Below are positions 44,356 to 53,777 of a DNA stretch of 64,000 nt, piece by piece. The notes under the pieces are model-generated. The model searched no databases. It was not told the origin of the DNA and saw only the letters and a program-made list of their open reading frames with translations. The translations under genes were made by a program, and so were the position numbers. Source of the stretch: Portibacter lacus (lineage in GTDB: Bacteria; Bacteroidota; Bacteroidia; Chitinophagales; Saprospiraceae); contig NZ_JAJNKA010000001.1 in the NCBI RefSeq assembly GCF_021533215.1, positions 1 through 64,000 on the forward strand. Reading direction: 5' to 3'. Each line of letters opens with the position of its first letter. Position 1 is the stretch's first letter.

Positions 44356-45300
44356 ATGTCAGTTATTGGAAGTGATTTACAAAAGGCAATAGATTTGCTG
44401 TTAAAGGATGAGTTAGTAGCTATTCCTACAGAAACAGTATATGGCTTAGCGGGAAATGCACTAAGTGAAGTAGCAATCACTAAAATATTTGAAGTAAAGA
44501 ACAGGCCATTCTTTGATCCATTGATCATTCATACGAACGATCTAGGTAAAATATCTGCGCTTATAAAAAATATTCCCGACGAGGTGAAAGCATTAGCGGC
44601 TCAGTATATGCCGGGGCCATTGACCATTCTTCTTGAGAAAACGGACCTCATTCCAGAGTTAATTACGGCAGGATCGAATAAGGTAGCCGTACGAATACCT
44701 GCTCACCCACTTACCCTTAAACTATTAGCAGCCTTAGACTTTCCATTGGCTGCGCCAAGTGCTAATCCGTTCGGATACATTAGCCCAACCACCGCAGAAC
44801 ATGTGAATGCTCAATTAGGTGAAAAAATAAGCTATATTCTAGATGGTGGCCCATGTACTGTAGGACTAGAATCTACTATAGTAGAGTGGCGAGAAGATCA
44901 TTTTCATGTTTTGAGGAAAGGAGGTGTGCCTCTAGAACAGCTAGGTGAGAATGTGACCTTCGAAGAACATTCGACGAGTAACCCTTTAGCACCTGGAATG
45001 CTGAAAAGTCACTATTCTCCTCGGATACCACTGATCATAGAACCTAGCCTAGAAGACTTAGAAGAATACAATATAGAAAGAATCGGTGTGCTAACTTTTC
45101 AGCATCCTCATAAGATGATCCCTTTGGAAAATCAACTCATTCTTTCTAAAACTGGAGATGTGAACGAAGCCGCTAGGCATTTGTTTTCTTATATGCATGA
45201 GTTAGATGAAATGGATATTGATCTGATAATCGCAGAATATGTACCTGATGAAGGTCTAGGAAAAGCGATCAATGATAAGTTGAAAAGGGCGGCGATATGA
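44356..45300 (+). CDS. sua5: L-threonylcarbamoyladenylate synthase (Sua5 type)
   Basis: The 314-residue enzyme makes threonylcarbamoyl-AMP from threonine, bicarbonate and ATP for t6A37 formation in tRNA. The YrdC domain spans about 1-190 (IPTETVYGLAGNA, KNRPFFDPLIIH, SAPSANPFGYISPT). A C-terminal Sua5 domain spans about 210-314 (APGMLKSHYSPRIPL is the linker motif). This marks it as the long Sua5/YwlC type rather than short TsaC. It follows the oxidoreductase by 9 bp and overlaps the next start by four bases (ATGA), so it is translationally coupled to the GH13 gene although the functions look unrelated. Confidence 0.95.
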   Translation: MSVIGSDLQKAIDLLLKDELVAIPTETVYGLAGNALSEVAITKIFEVKNRPFFDPLIIHTNDLGKISALIKNIPDEVKALAAQYMPGPLTILLEKTDLIPELITAGSNKVAVRIPAHPLTLKLLAALDFPLAAPSANPFGYISPTTAEHVNAQLGEKISYILDGGPCTVGLESTIVEWREDHFHVLRKGGVPLEQLGENVTFEEHSTSNPLAPGMLKSHYSPRIPLIIEPSLEDLEEYNIERIGVLTFQHPHKMIPLENQLILSKTGDVNEAARHLFSYMHELDEMDIDLIIAEYVPDEGLGKAINDKLKRAAI

Positions 45301-47918
45301 GAATGTTGTTGTTTTTTTTATTGCCAATTTTTTTAACAGCACAGAATTTTACAACATCAGATATTTCGAATGGCTATGCTCTGGATGGTGATGATGTTGT
45401 TTTCTTATTTAGTGAAAATGTCTATGATGTTCAGCCTGAGAAAGTTGTTGTTACGGGTTCGTTCAGAGGTTGGAGTCAAGACATGGATGATATGAAGTGG
45501 CAGTTAAATAAGGAGGAAGATTATTGGACTTTAAAGGTTAAGAATGTCAATTTTGAGCAATTGAAGCCACAAGATGGTTTTAAATATAGAATTAATAATG
45601 GTCAATGGCTAGATCCACCACGTTCAGCGACCAATGCAAAGGGTGGAAATTTAATACTTATGAATCATATTGAAGCGCCATATTTAAAGGCAGAAATAAT
45701 AGATAATAGAACATTATGGGTTACGGTGAGGGGAATGGATAAATCCTTTGTACCATCTGATTACGAGCTAAAGGATTGGAAAGGTAAGGAGATAAAAATC
45801 GATGCAGTTCTTCCTAATACAGAAGAAACTCTACTGGTCCACACCAGTGAATCTTTTGATAAGAAAAGGGTTCATTATTTTTCATTTGATGATGTAGAAG
45901 TTACGTGTTCTTTTGATGGATGGTATCGAATGTTATATAGTGATAAACATTTAGGAGCGAATGTGAGTGAAGATAAAAAGACAACCGATTTCCGTGTTTT
46001 TTCCCCTAGAGCCACAAGTGTGAAATTATTCCTTTACAAAGATGGAGGTGGTGAGGCCTATGATGTTCAAGAAATGCAAGAAGACGAAAGCAGTGTTTGG
46101 GAATATAAAGCCAAAGGAGATCTAGCCGGAATCTACTATGATTTCAAAGTTGAGATGCCTGATTTCGAGGAATATGATGGCCATGTTTCTGATCCATATG
46201 CACGTGTTCAAGATGGTTCTTTCGGACGCTCGAGAGTTACTTATGCGACGAAAGCGGCCACTCCACTCAAGAATGGAATTCCGGCGATGGAAGATGTAGT
46301 AGCTTACGAAGTTCATTTGATTGACTTCACAGATCAGTTACCAGTTGATGATCAAATCAAAGGTAAGATGCCAGCGATGATCAAAACAGGATTGAAAAAC
46401 ACTAGAAATGAAGCGATAGGTTTTGATTACTTGTTAGATTTGGGAGTAAATGTCCTTCATTTGATGCCTATGCAGGAGTTTTTTAATTATCCAGAGGAAG
46501 TCTGGAAAGCATCATTTCAGGATGATGAATACATGAAAAAGTATGGTATTGCAGAAGAGAATTATCAGTGGGGATACAGAACTACACATGCATTTGCTGT
46601 AGAATCTACCTTTAGATCGAAAGGAGAAGAACCAGGAAAAGAAAGAGAGGAATTTAGAGATTTAGTACAGGCATTTCACGAAAAAGACATTGCTGTAATC
46701 ATTGACATCGTGCCGAATCATACAGGAGAAGATATGGACGGTGGATCGAATTATCTCAATTTCAATGTATTCGGGAAAGATTATTATTATAGGACCAAGA
46801 ACTTTAAGCATATCGGAGCTTTCGGAAATGAAGTGAAGACAGAAAACCGTCCGATGGTGCAGCGATGGTTGATAGACCAGTGTAAGCATTGGATTGAAGA
46901 ATTCGGAGTAGATGGATTTAGAATAGATCTAGCTGGACAGATCGATCGCCAGACGCTAATAGCTTTGCGGAAAGCATTAGGCGATGATATCATCATATAT
47001 GGCGAGCCGTGGATCGGGTCGAATGATCCTGATTTCGAAGCAAATCCTTCATGGGATTGGTACAAGCACAATGCACCGATAACCTTTTTTCAAGATGACT
47101 CTAGGACAGCTTTCAAAGGAACGACGAACACTCCTGTGAATAAGCAGTATGATCGTGGATGGCCAGGTGGGAATTATGCATTTCGTGGCGATGTAATGAA
47201 AGCTTTGAGTGGAGGTTTTCCAGATGATACTACCTTGCTAAGTGGGATTAACTACCTCGATATTCATGATAACTGGGCACTTGCAGATCAGTTTGCATTG
47301 CATGACTGGGATGGCAGAAAAGGAGTAGATGAGAATCGATATAAAATGGCTGCATTGCTATTGCATACTTCACTTGGTCCAATTGTACTCCATGGAGGTT
47401 CTGAATTTATGCGTAGCAAAGGCCTTGCAGAATTGAGAGAGGTTGTTAAAGTGATGAATGATGGGCAAGAATTAGCTTTTCATGGAAAGGGAGATACGTA
47501 CAACATGAGATTGCCTAACAATTTTATCTGGGAAAATGTAGGCTCTACGGAAATTTGCGACTATAAAGGAATGCATGATTACTGGCAAGGATTGATAAAA
47601 TTTAGGCTTAGTGAAGAGGGAGCTATCTTCAGGTTAGCAGAACATCCTCATTATTCTTATTTTCATTGGATTGCCCCGAGGGATGAGAAAGCGCTGGGAT
47701 ATATCATTGCGGACAGGGTTCTCGTCTTGTTAAATTCTGCGGAGTATGATTTTACATTTTATATCCATGAATTATCTGAGGGGAATTGGAAATTGATCGG
47801 AAACAATGAAGCTTTCGATCATGTGAAAGGTGTTTCAGGTGATTACAGTATCTTGAAAGGTGGAGATCATGCCATTAATTTGCCGCCCGAAGGTATGCGA
47901 GTTTGGGTAAAGCAATAA
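45297..47918 (+). CDS. Exported GH13 alpha-amylase-family enzyme, pullulanase-like
   Basis: The 873-residue protein has a short signal peptide (LLFFLLPIFLTAQ). N-terminal beta-domains (about 30-330) resemble glycogen-binding/CBM48-like and pullulanase N-modules (VVVTGSFRGWSQDMDDM). The GH13 catalytic barrel follows with DIVPNHT (470-476), the nucleophile D544 (GFRIDLAG), the acid/base E570 (IYGEPWIG) and the transition-state D658 (DIHDNWALAD). The motif YQWGYRTTHAF is the counterpart of the YNWGYDP motif of type I pullulanases, so alpha-1,6 debranching of starch or glycogen is the favoured activity. A C-terminal beta-domain closes the protein. It overlaps sua5 by four bases. Confidence 0.92.
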   Translation: MRMLLFFLLPIFLTAQNFTTSDISNGYALDGDDVVFLFSENVYDVQPEKVVVTGSFRGWSQDMDDMKWQLNKEEDYWTLKVKNVNFEQLKPQDGFKYRINNGQWLDPPRSATNAKGGNLILMNHIEAPYLKAEIIDNRTLWVTVRGMDKSFVPSDYELKDWKGKEIKIDAVLPNTEETLLVHTSESFDKKRVHYFSFDDVEVTCSFDGWYRMLYSDKHLGANVSEDKKTTDFRVFSPRATSVKLFLYKDGGGEAYDVQEMQEDESSVWEYKAKGDLAGIYYDFKVEMPDFEEYDGHVSDPYARVQDGSFGRSRVTYATKAATPLKNGIPAMEDVVAYEVHLIDFTDQLPVDDQIKGKMPAMIKTGLKNTRNEAIGFDYLLDLGVNVLHLMPMQEFFNYPEEVWKASFQDDEYMKKYGIAEENYQWGYRTTHAFAVESTFRSKGEEPGKEREEFRDLVQAFHEKDIAVIIDIVPNHTGEDMDGGSNYLNFNVFGKDYYYRTKNFKHIGAFGNEVKTENRPMVQRWLIDQCKHWIEEFGVDGFRIDLAGQIDRQTLIALRKALGDDIIIYGEPWIGSNDPDFEANPSWDWYKHNAPITFFQDDSRTAFKGTTNTPVNKQYDRGWPGGNYAFRGDVMKALSGGFPDDTTLLSGINYLDIHDNWALADQFALHDWDGRKGVDENRYKMAALLLHTSLGPIVLHGGSEFMRSKGLAELREVVKVMNDGQELAFHGKGDTYNMRLPNNFIWENVGSTEICDYKGMHDYWQGLIKFRLSEEGAIFRLAEHPHYSYFHWIAPRDEKALGYIIADRVLVLLNSAEYDFTFYIHELSEGNWKLIGNNEAFDHVKGVSGDYSILKGGDHAINLPPEGMRVWVKQ

Positions 47919-47953
47919 TAGTATTTGGAAGGTTTTATTAGAGGTCAATTTCG

Positions 47954-47981
47954 AACAACTTTATGTTGATCTAGTTGTTTT
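47954..47981 (+). terminator. Possible terminator after the GH13 gene
   Basis: AACAACT (47954-47960) pairs with AGTTGTT (47973-47979) around a 12-base loop, followed by TTAAT. The stem is weak and the T-run short. Confidence 0.35.
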
Positions 47982-48084
47982 AATAGTGGAAAGTGTGATT
48001 GAATTTAGAGAAAACTTTTTCTTTTTTTCTGTAGGTACAAATATGCAATTTCAATGATTAAATGAAATAATAAACTGATTAAAC

Positions 48085-48630
48085 GTGAAGAATACAAAAT
48101 TATATAATCTACTTTTTGCTGGTGTTGTGATGTTAGGACTGAATGCTTGTGCTACGACTTCGATACCTAAAGATGCAGAAGCGGTTAAACCATTTGACAA
48201 AGAAAAATATTTGGGTACTTGGTATGAGATTGCCAGATTGGATTTCAAATTTGAAAAGAACTTGGACAATACGACTGCTACCTATTCTTTAAATGACAAC
48301 GGTACGATTAAAGTTGATAACAAAGGATACAATACCAAAAAAGAAAAATGGACACAATCCGTTGGGAAAGCAAAGTTTGTTGGAGATGATGATATTGCCA
48401 TGCTTAAAGTTTCGTTTTTTGGACCTTTTTATTCTGGTTATAATGTGATTGCGCTGGATGATGATTATCAATATGCGATGGTTGCTGGTAAGAACCTGGA
48501 TTATTTATGGTTGTTGTCTCGTGAACAGGAAATGCCTGAGGATATTAAAGCGGAGTATCTAAAGATTGCTGAAGAGATTGGATATAATACCTCGGATTTG
48601 CTATGGGTTAATCAAGGTATGGAGAAGTAA
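48085..48630 (+). CDS. blc: Outer-membrane lipocalin (Blc-like lipoprotein)
   Basis: The 181-residue lipoprotein starts at GTG 48085 and has a lipobox ending at the cysteine of LGLNAC. The lipocalin signature GTWYEIARLDFKFE near residue 50 carries the GxW motif, and the C-terminal helix segment follows (DYLWLLSREQEMPED). It binds hydrophobic ligands such as lysophospholipids or fatty acids in the envelope and is linked to membrane stress in other bacteria. It is a single gene. Confidence 0.9.
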   Translation: MKNTKLYNLLFAGVVMLGLNACATTSIPKDAEAVKPFDKEKYLGTWYEIARLDFKFEKNLDNTTATYSLNDNGTIKVDNKGYNTKKEKWTQSVGKAKFVGDDDIAMLKVSFFGPFYSGYNVIALDDDYQYAMVAGKNLDYLWLLSREQEMPEDIKAEYLKIAEEIGYNTSDLLWVNQGMEK

Positions 48631-48820
48631 GGACTTTAGAAAGAGGCTAGTAAGTCTATGTGGCTTTCGCCATGTCACAAAAATGCCAGTAAAAGTAAGA
48701 AGACCCGATTTTCATGCAGGTAGGGATTTTTGTTGAAACTCATACTTAATCTAGCTTTTACAGGAAACTGCATAATATAGTTTCTGATTCTTTTATATTT
48801 ACTACCTTCTTGGAAACAGT

Positions 48821-49936
48821 ATGAAAAGAACATTAGCCAAATATAGAGAAAGTGCGTTTCATGCCTTTATTAAGAAGCATGAGAAGTATGCTCCTTTGCT
48901 CTTCTTTGTTGGTGGATTTATTTTTGATTCGCTTACACTTGGAAGAATAGACCGAACTTACGATCTAGTAGTCTTGTGTTTTCATATGACTTTTTTAAGT
49001 CTAACCCTTTACTTATACAACTTAGTGGATGACGGTAAGTGGAAAGACACTATTATAGATCGGTACCAAGATTATTTTCCATTGGCCATTCAGTTCTTTT
49101 TCGGAGGACTTTCGAGTGCTTATGTTATTTATTTCTTTAGAAGTGTTTCGTTAACGAAGACGGCTTACTTTTTTATCATTCTACTGGCCTTACTTTTTGC
49201 CAATGAATTTCTGAAGAAAAGGATTTCCAATAAGTACTTACAATTCAGTGTCTACTATTTTATAAGTTTCACTTTTTTCACCTTCATGATCCCTGTCTTT
49301 ATCAAGCAAATGAACGTGTGGATATTTCTGCTCTCTGGTCTTGTAAGTTTAGTCAGCACACTGCTTTTAATTACAGTCATTTATCGAAAAAGCCCTAGTA
49401 CAAGAAAGGAAGTACACTTAGGTAAATTGATAGGAATCGTGATGTCTATCTATGTATTGATCAATTTATTTTACTTTTTCAAGCTCATTCCTCCTGTTCC
49501 TCTGGCATTATATGATGGTGTAGTAGCACATGATGTTTATAAAGAAGATAATAAATATGTAGTTACCTACGAAACGGATGTATGGTATAAGTTTTGGAGA
49601 AAGCACAGGGCGAAGTATATTCAAGAACCTGGTGAAAACGTCTATATTTTCTCTTCCATTTTTGCTCCGACGGCTTTAGAGAAATCGATATTTCATCGCT
49701 GGAATTATTATAATGAAGTGTCGGAAAATTGGGAAGTAGTGGATAATATCGGATATGATATTACAGGTGGCCGAGATGGCGGTTATCGAGGTTATACCTA
49801 CAAAAATAATGTTAAGGAAGGTTTATGGAAGGTGGAAGTACTTACTGAAGAAGAGCTGGTTCTAGGTGTTATTAGTTTTGAAATAATTGAGGATCCATCT
49901 TTAAAGCCTAGGGGCGTGGTCGTTAAGGAATTTTAA
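48821..49936 (+). CDS. DUF2914 multi-pass membrane protein
   Basis: The 371-residue protein has about seven to eight membrane segments in the first 240 residues (several around 25-190 and one at about 206-224) and a soluble C-terminal DUF2914 domain (about 250-371) with the motifs FSSIFAPTALEKSIFHRWNYY, GRDGGYRGYTYK and GLWKVEVLT. The function of this family is unknown; the soluble domain may sit in the periplasm and bind a carbohydrate or peptide. A TATATTTA near-match to the -7 box lies 20 nt before the ATG. The methyltransferase gene follows 10 bp downstream. Confidence 0.85.
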   Translation: MKRTLAKYRESAFHAFIKKHEKYAPLLFFVGGFIFDSLTLGRIDRTYDLVVLCFHMTFLSLTLYLYNLVDDGKWKDTIIDRYQDYFPLAIQFFFGGLSSAYVIYFFRSVSLTKTAYFFIILLALLFANEFLKKRISNKYLQFSVYYFISFTFFTFMIPVFIKQMNVWIFLLSGLVSLVSTLLLITVIYRKSPSTRKEVHLGKLIGIVMSIYVLINLFYFFKLIPPVPLALYDGVVAHDVYKEDNKYVVTYETDVWYKFWRKHRAKYIQEPGENVYIFSSIFAPTALEKSIFHRWNYYNEVSENWEVVDNIGYDITGGRDGGYRGYTYKNNVKEGLWKVEVLTEEELVLGVISFEIIEDPSLKPRGVVVKEF

Positions 49937-49946
49937 TAAACGGAAA

Positions 49947-50516
49947 ATGAAAATAGGCTACGACGATTATTATCAAACAGAAAATTTATTTGGAAAGGCT
50001 TATCCTGAATTGATTCAGTTTTACAAAAGTATTCAGGTAAAAGGAAGACTGCTAGATTTGGGTTGTGGTCAAGGCCGAGATGCTATTCCATTGGCGAAAT
50101 TAGGATTCGACGTAACAGGAATAGATCACTCTCGAGTCGGAATCGATCAACTTAATAAAATCGCAAAGGCTCAAAATTTGTCCCTTGTCGGATTCGTAGA
50201 TGATATTTATACTTACTCGGATTTCGATCAATTTGAATTTATACTTTTAGATAGCATGTTTCATTTTGGGAAGAAGGAAATTGAAAAGGAAAAAGCATTA
50301 TTAAATCGATTACTCACAAAGGCTAAGTCGGAGACCATCATCACAATCTGTATTCAGAAAGTAGGAAAGAAATTGGAAACGCTGGAATCTATTGTGTCGG
50401 CTAGAGCGGATGTAGAACCGATTGCGCAGACTGAATTAATCTACAAGTTTGTAGATAAAGCATCGAATCATAGCTCGGAAACGAAATATGAAATGCTTAC
50501 AATCAGGAAGGCTTAA
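49947..50516 (+). CDS. Class I SAM-dependent methyltransferase
   Basis: The 189-residue cytoplasmic enzyme has the SAM-binding motif LLDLGCGQGRDAIPLA (about 35-50) and the acidic end of strand 2 (FDVTGIDHS). A TehB-like layout is suggested by the early YDDYYQTENLFGKAYPEL segment. The acceptor substrate is not known. It is probably co-transcribed with the DUF2914 gene (10 bp apart). Confidence 0.88.
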   Translation: MKIGYDDYYQTENLFGKAYPELIQFYKSIQVKGRLLDLGCGQGRDAIPLAKLGFDVTGIDHSRVGIDQLNKIAKAQNLSLVGFVDDIYTYSDFDQFEFILLDSMFHFGKKEIEKEKALLNRLLTKAKSETIITICIQKVGKKLETLESIVSARADVEPIAQTELIYKFVDKASNHSSETKYEMLTIRKA

Positions 50517-50627
50517 GCACATATTAATTGAGCCACCTTTCCCGACATTCCTTTAACATTGACCAAATATTAGGCACCACATCTTCACGTGTTTCGTATG
50601 TTGCATTTGTCAATAAATAGACCTAGT

Positions 50628-52118
50628 ATGAATTTAAGATTTATCGTTTTGTATATGTTTTGCTTGCCAGTTTTTATGATAGGGCAAGATCTATCTGAAG
50701 GTCTTATGGTCAATGATCTAAGTCTTCACCCAATGCAAGACATTGAGAAACCGGCCTACTTAAGTACGATCATAGATCCTTCCTTCGGGACAACCATTAG
50801 AAGAATTTCAAATGCTGGAGCAGGTGAAGTAATTGTCCCGATGTACAGTACGATCCAAGCTTGGAATGCGGATGAATCAATGATGATTTTATACAATCAG
50901 ACGGCTGGACATCATGAATTATTAGATGGAATGAATTATCAATTTATAAGGTCTCTTGATGATGTTTCACCTGATGATATAGAGCAAATATTTTGGGATT
51001 TTAATGATCCGAATATTTTTTACTATCCTGATAATTCGACTAAAGATTTCATTAAGTATTCCGTAAGTGATCAATCTAAAGAAACACTTGTAAATATGAT
51101 AGAAGTGTCAGCATGTGGTGGCGGGATTAGTATGGGAAATGACATCCAAATGATGTCTTGGGATTCCGATGTCTTCACTTTTCGATGTGAAAATGCAACT
51201 GGGTATTGTTACCGAATCTCGACAAAGGAATTGACGACTTTTGAAATATCAGAATTGAATTATACGGCACCAACAGTTGCACCAAGTGGGAATAGATTTT
51301 ATCATGAAACTCATGTTTACGATAGCCTAGGGAATAAGGTTTTAGACTTAAATGTCAATAAATCAGAGCATTCTAGCATTGGTAAGCTAGCGAATGGAAA
51401 CGATGCCTATTTCGCGATCGCATTTGCCGAAGGACCTAATGGTGGCTGCATAGGAGACATCATTGCGCATGATTTAACAACAGGCGAGTGTATTCCGGTG
51501 ATTAGCGAAAGTCAGGGTTATGATTATCCGCAGTCAGGTACGCATATTTCATCTCTCGCTCATAAAAATACAGAAGGTGGATGGCTTGCCGCGTCTATGA
51601 TGGGATATGATAAAGATGGCCAAGAATTGTTAGACCAAGAACTGGTTATTGCGAAAGTAGAAGATGGAAATATTAAAGTTTGCAGAATAGGACATCATCG
51701 AAGCGATGAAGATCAGTTTGATTATTGGGGAGAACCGCATGCTGTGATTAGCCCTAGCGGAACGCGAGTATTATTCGGGTCTGACTGGAGTGGCGCGGAA
51801 GATGGCGAATCGGTAGATTCTTATGTGGTGGAGCTTCCTTCGTTTTCGACCTCTTCAGCTGTAGGCGGTTTAAATTTGAAGCCTGCTACCTTTAAAATAT
51901 ACCCTAATCCTGTCCATGAACGTGCAACATTAGTTTTTGAAGATAGTAGTCAGATGAGCATAATGGTTTATGATATTAATGGCCGGAAATTGATACAAGA
52001 AAATTTCAATGGGAATCGCTATGAAATCAATACAGAAAGACTCGGTGCTGGATTGTATTTCTTTACGGCAACAGATGGAGTAGGTGCTGCTATGAAAGGG
52101 AAGTTTGTGAAAAACTAA
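50628..52118 (+). CDS. T9SS-exported beta-propeller protein
   Basis: I use the ATG at 50628 because it places a typical signal peptide (LRFIVLYMFCLPVFMIGQ) at the N-terminus; the frame extends back to GTG 50589. The 496-residue protein has a WD40-like/oligogalacturonate-lyase-like propeller (STIIDPSFGTTIRRI, PHAVISPSGTRVLFGSDW) and a C-terminal type A sorting domain (about the last 75 residues: FKIYPNPVHERATL, MVYDINGRKLI, GLYFFTATDG). It is secreted by type IX secretion and probably anchored at the cell surface. The ligand or substrate is unknown; a polysaccharide is plausible. Confidence 0.88.
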   Translation: MNLRFIVLYMFCLPVFMIGQDLSEGLMVNDLSLHPMQDIEKPAYLSTIIDPSFGTTIRRISNAGAGEVIVPMYSTIQAWNADESMMILYNQTAGHHELLDGMNYQFIRSLDDVSPDDIEQIFWDFNDPNIFYYPDNSTKDFIKYSVSDQSKETLVNMIEVSACGGGISMGNDIQMMSWDSDVFTFRCENATGYCYRISTKELTTFEISELNYTAPTVAPSGNRFYHETHVYDSLGNKVLDLNVNKSEHSSIGKLANGNDAYFAIAFAEGPNGGCIGDIIAHDLTTGECIPVISESQGYDYPQSGTHISSLAHKNTEGGWLAASMMGYDKDGQELLDQELVIAKVEDGNIKVCRIGHHRSDEDQFDYWGEPHAVISPSGTRVLFGSDWSGAEDGESVDSYVVELPSFSTSSAVGGLNLKPATFKIYPNPVHERATLVFEDSSQMSIMVYDINGRKLIQENFNGNRYEINTERLGAGLYFFTATDGVGAAMKGKFVKN

Positions 52119-52150
52119 GTTCTTGCGCCCTCAGCAGCCTAAAAAGTGTC

Positions 52151-52189
52151 TCATTTTATAGGACCTCGCTCTTAAGAGTGAGGCAAGAC
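52151..52189. terminator. Bidirectional hairpin between convergent genes
   Basis: CCTCGCTCTTAAGAGTGAGG (52163-52182) is an almost perfect 20-bp palindrome with an outer TGTCT/AGACA pair. It separates the convergent T9SS propeller and DUF1501 genes. The T-tracts are short on both sides. Confidence 0.55.
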
Positions 52190-52211
52190 ATTTCATGGTA
52201 CAAAGCTCTCC

Positions 52212-53765
52212 TTATATCTTAACCACTTTCACAGACCTTGTTCCATTAGAACCTAGCATTCTGACAAAGTAATTCCCAGACGGGTAACTTCTCATATCTA
52301 TTCGCAATTGATGAGATGCAGATTCAAACTTTCGATTACTCACCACTTGGATTTCTCGGCCTAAGCCATCATGCAGACTGATCCGCTGATAAGATGTCTC
52401 TGTTTCAAATTCTATTGTAAATACATCCGATATTGGATTCGGATAAGCCGTTAATTTTTTCGAACCAATAATATCCTCTACCGCACTTGGTGCAGCACAT
52501 GTAGATGCAATAGGAATGTAACTGAACTCATCATGGAACATATCTTTTACCGTTGATTCTTCTACATCAAACCAATCCATCAAAACAGAACCGTAAATAT
52601 TCCTGAAATCAGTTTCCATATTTATACCATCGTTTCCGCCCACATCGGTAGTGATTTCTGGATTGGTGCCGACAACTCCTGCATTGACACAATTTCCGAA
52701 AACAATCAGAGGAGCAGCATCTCCATGGTCCGTTCCATAACTATCATTAGACCTGATTCGACGACCAAATTCTGAATAGGTCATTCCCAATACTCGATCT
52801 TCTAATCCTAACTTACTTACATCATCCTGAAATGCTGCAATCGCATCACTTAGTGTTTTTAACAAACCCGCGTGGATTCCTACACTTGGGTCTGAATCTT
52901 CTGTTTGATTTGCATGAGTATCGAATCCACCTAAGCTTACAACATAAAACTTAGAAGCAAGGCCACCTGATATCAGTCTAGCAACCGTCTTTAACTGAGC
53001 AGATAATCGATTTTCATCATCATATTGACTACTCAGATTATTTCCAAGTTCATAAGCTTCCTTGATTCGATCTCCATACTCATTTGTTTTCTCGATCTCA
53101 TTGACCAAAAAGCCTAATTGATCTGCTCCACATCCACTGACTAGTTCATTATTAGTAGGAGTATTGAGCTGAGTAACATTAGTTGGATCTGCTAAAGCCA
53201 TACTGAAATTCCCAGCAAAACCTTGACATGTTTCAGAAACAATAGAACCGATCGTTAGGGCAAAAGGATCTTGATATTCAGGGCTCGGATAGTCTGAAGG
53301 ATATCCTGGAAATTGGGTGTCAAGATATCGACCGATCCATCCAGTTTGCAGAAATTCGTTGGCAGATGATCCAGAATTCCAGATATCTGTGGACCTGAAA
53401 TGAGAACGATTTTGCTCAGGATAACCAACGTTTTGTATAACATTGACCTTAGCATCATCATACATGCTTTTCATGCCGGTCATCTCAGTATGAAGCGCAA
53501 GATTATTATCTATTCCTAGCAATTTATTCTGCGGCAAAATAATATTTGATCTTACATTTGCCAATGCATCATAAGAATTCAGCGGCGTAAGCATGGATAG
53601 ACCATCGTTCCCACCATTTAACTGGATTAAAACCAATACTCTGTCTGATTCTTCATTGACGAGATTAAGCATGCTATTTCTAGCAATTGATGCTACAGGA
53701 ATTCCACCAACGATAAATGGCGTGGACAATAAGGAGCTATATTTTAGAAATGATCTTCTTTTCAT
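52212..53765 (-). CDS. DUF1501 protein with Tat-like signal and T9SS sorting domain
   Basis: The 517-residue protein starts with a twin-arginine motif (KRRSFLKYSSLLS). The DUF1501 core (sulfatase-like fold) is recognisable from VLVLIQLNGGNDGLS, NRSHFRSTDIW, GGFDTHANQ and GMTYSEFGRRIRSN. It ends with a T9SS type A sorting domain (about 440-517: LTAYPNPISDVFTIEF, SGNYFVRM). The combination suggests export by Tat and then outer-membrane passage by T9SS. It lies 12 bp after the DUF1800 gene; the pair recurs across Bacteroidota and Planctomycetes, often with polysaccharide-degradation genes. The molecular function is not established. Confidence 0.9.
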   Translation of the reverse strand: MKRRSFLKYSSLLSTPFIVGGIPVASIARNSMLNLVNEESDRVLVLIQLNGGNDGLSMLTPLNSYDALANVRSNIILPQNKLLGIDNNLALHTEMTGMKSMYDDAKVNVIQNVGYPEQNRSHFRSTDIWNSGSSANEFLQTGWIGRYLDTQFPGYPSDYPSPEYQDPFALTIGSIVSETCQGFAGNFSMALADPTNVTQLNTPTNNELVSGCGADQLGFLVNEIEKTNEYGDRIKEAYELGNNLSSQYDDENRLSAQLKTVARLISGGLASKFYVVSLGGFDTHANQTEDSDPSVGIHAGLLKTLSDAIAAFQDDVSKLGLEDRVLGMTYSEFGRRIRSNDSYGTDHGDAAPLIVFGNCVNAGVVGTNPEITTDVGGNDGINMETDFRNIYGSVLMDWFDVEESTVKDMFHDEFSYIPIASTCAAPSAVEDIIGSKKLTAYPNPISDVFTIEFETETSYQRISLHDGLGREIQVVSNRKFESASHQLRIDMRSYPSGNYFVRMLGSNGTRSVKVVKI

Positions 53766-53777
53766 TTTAGTTGGTTT

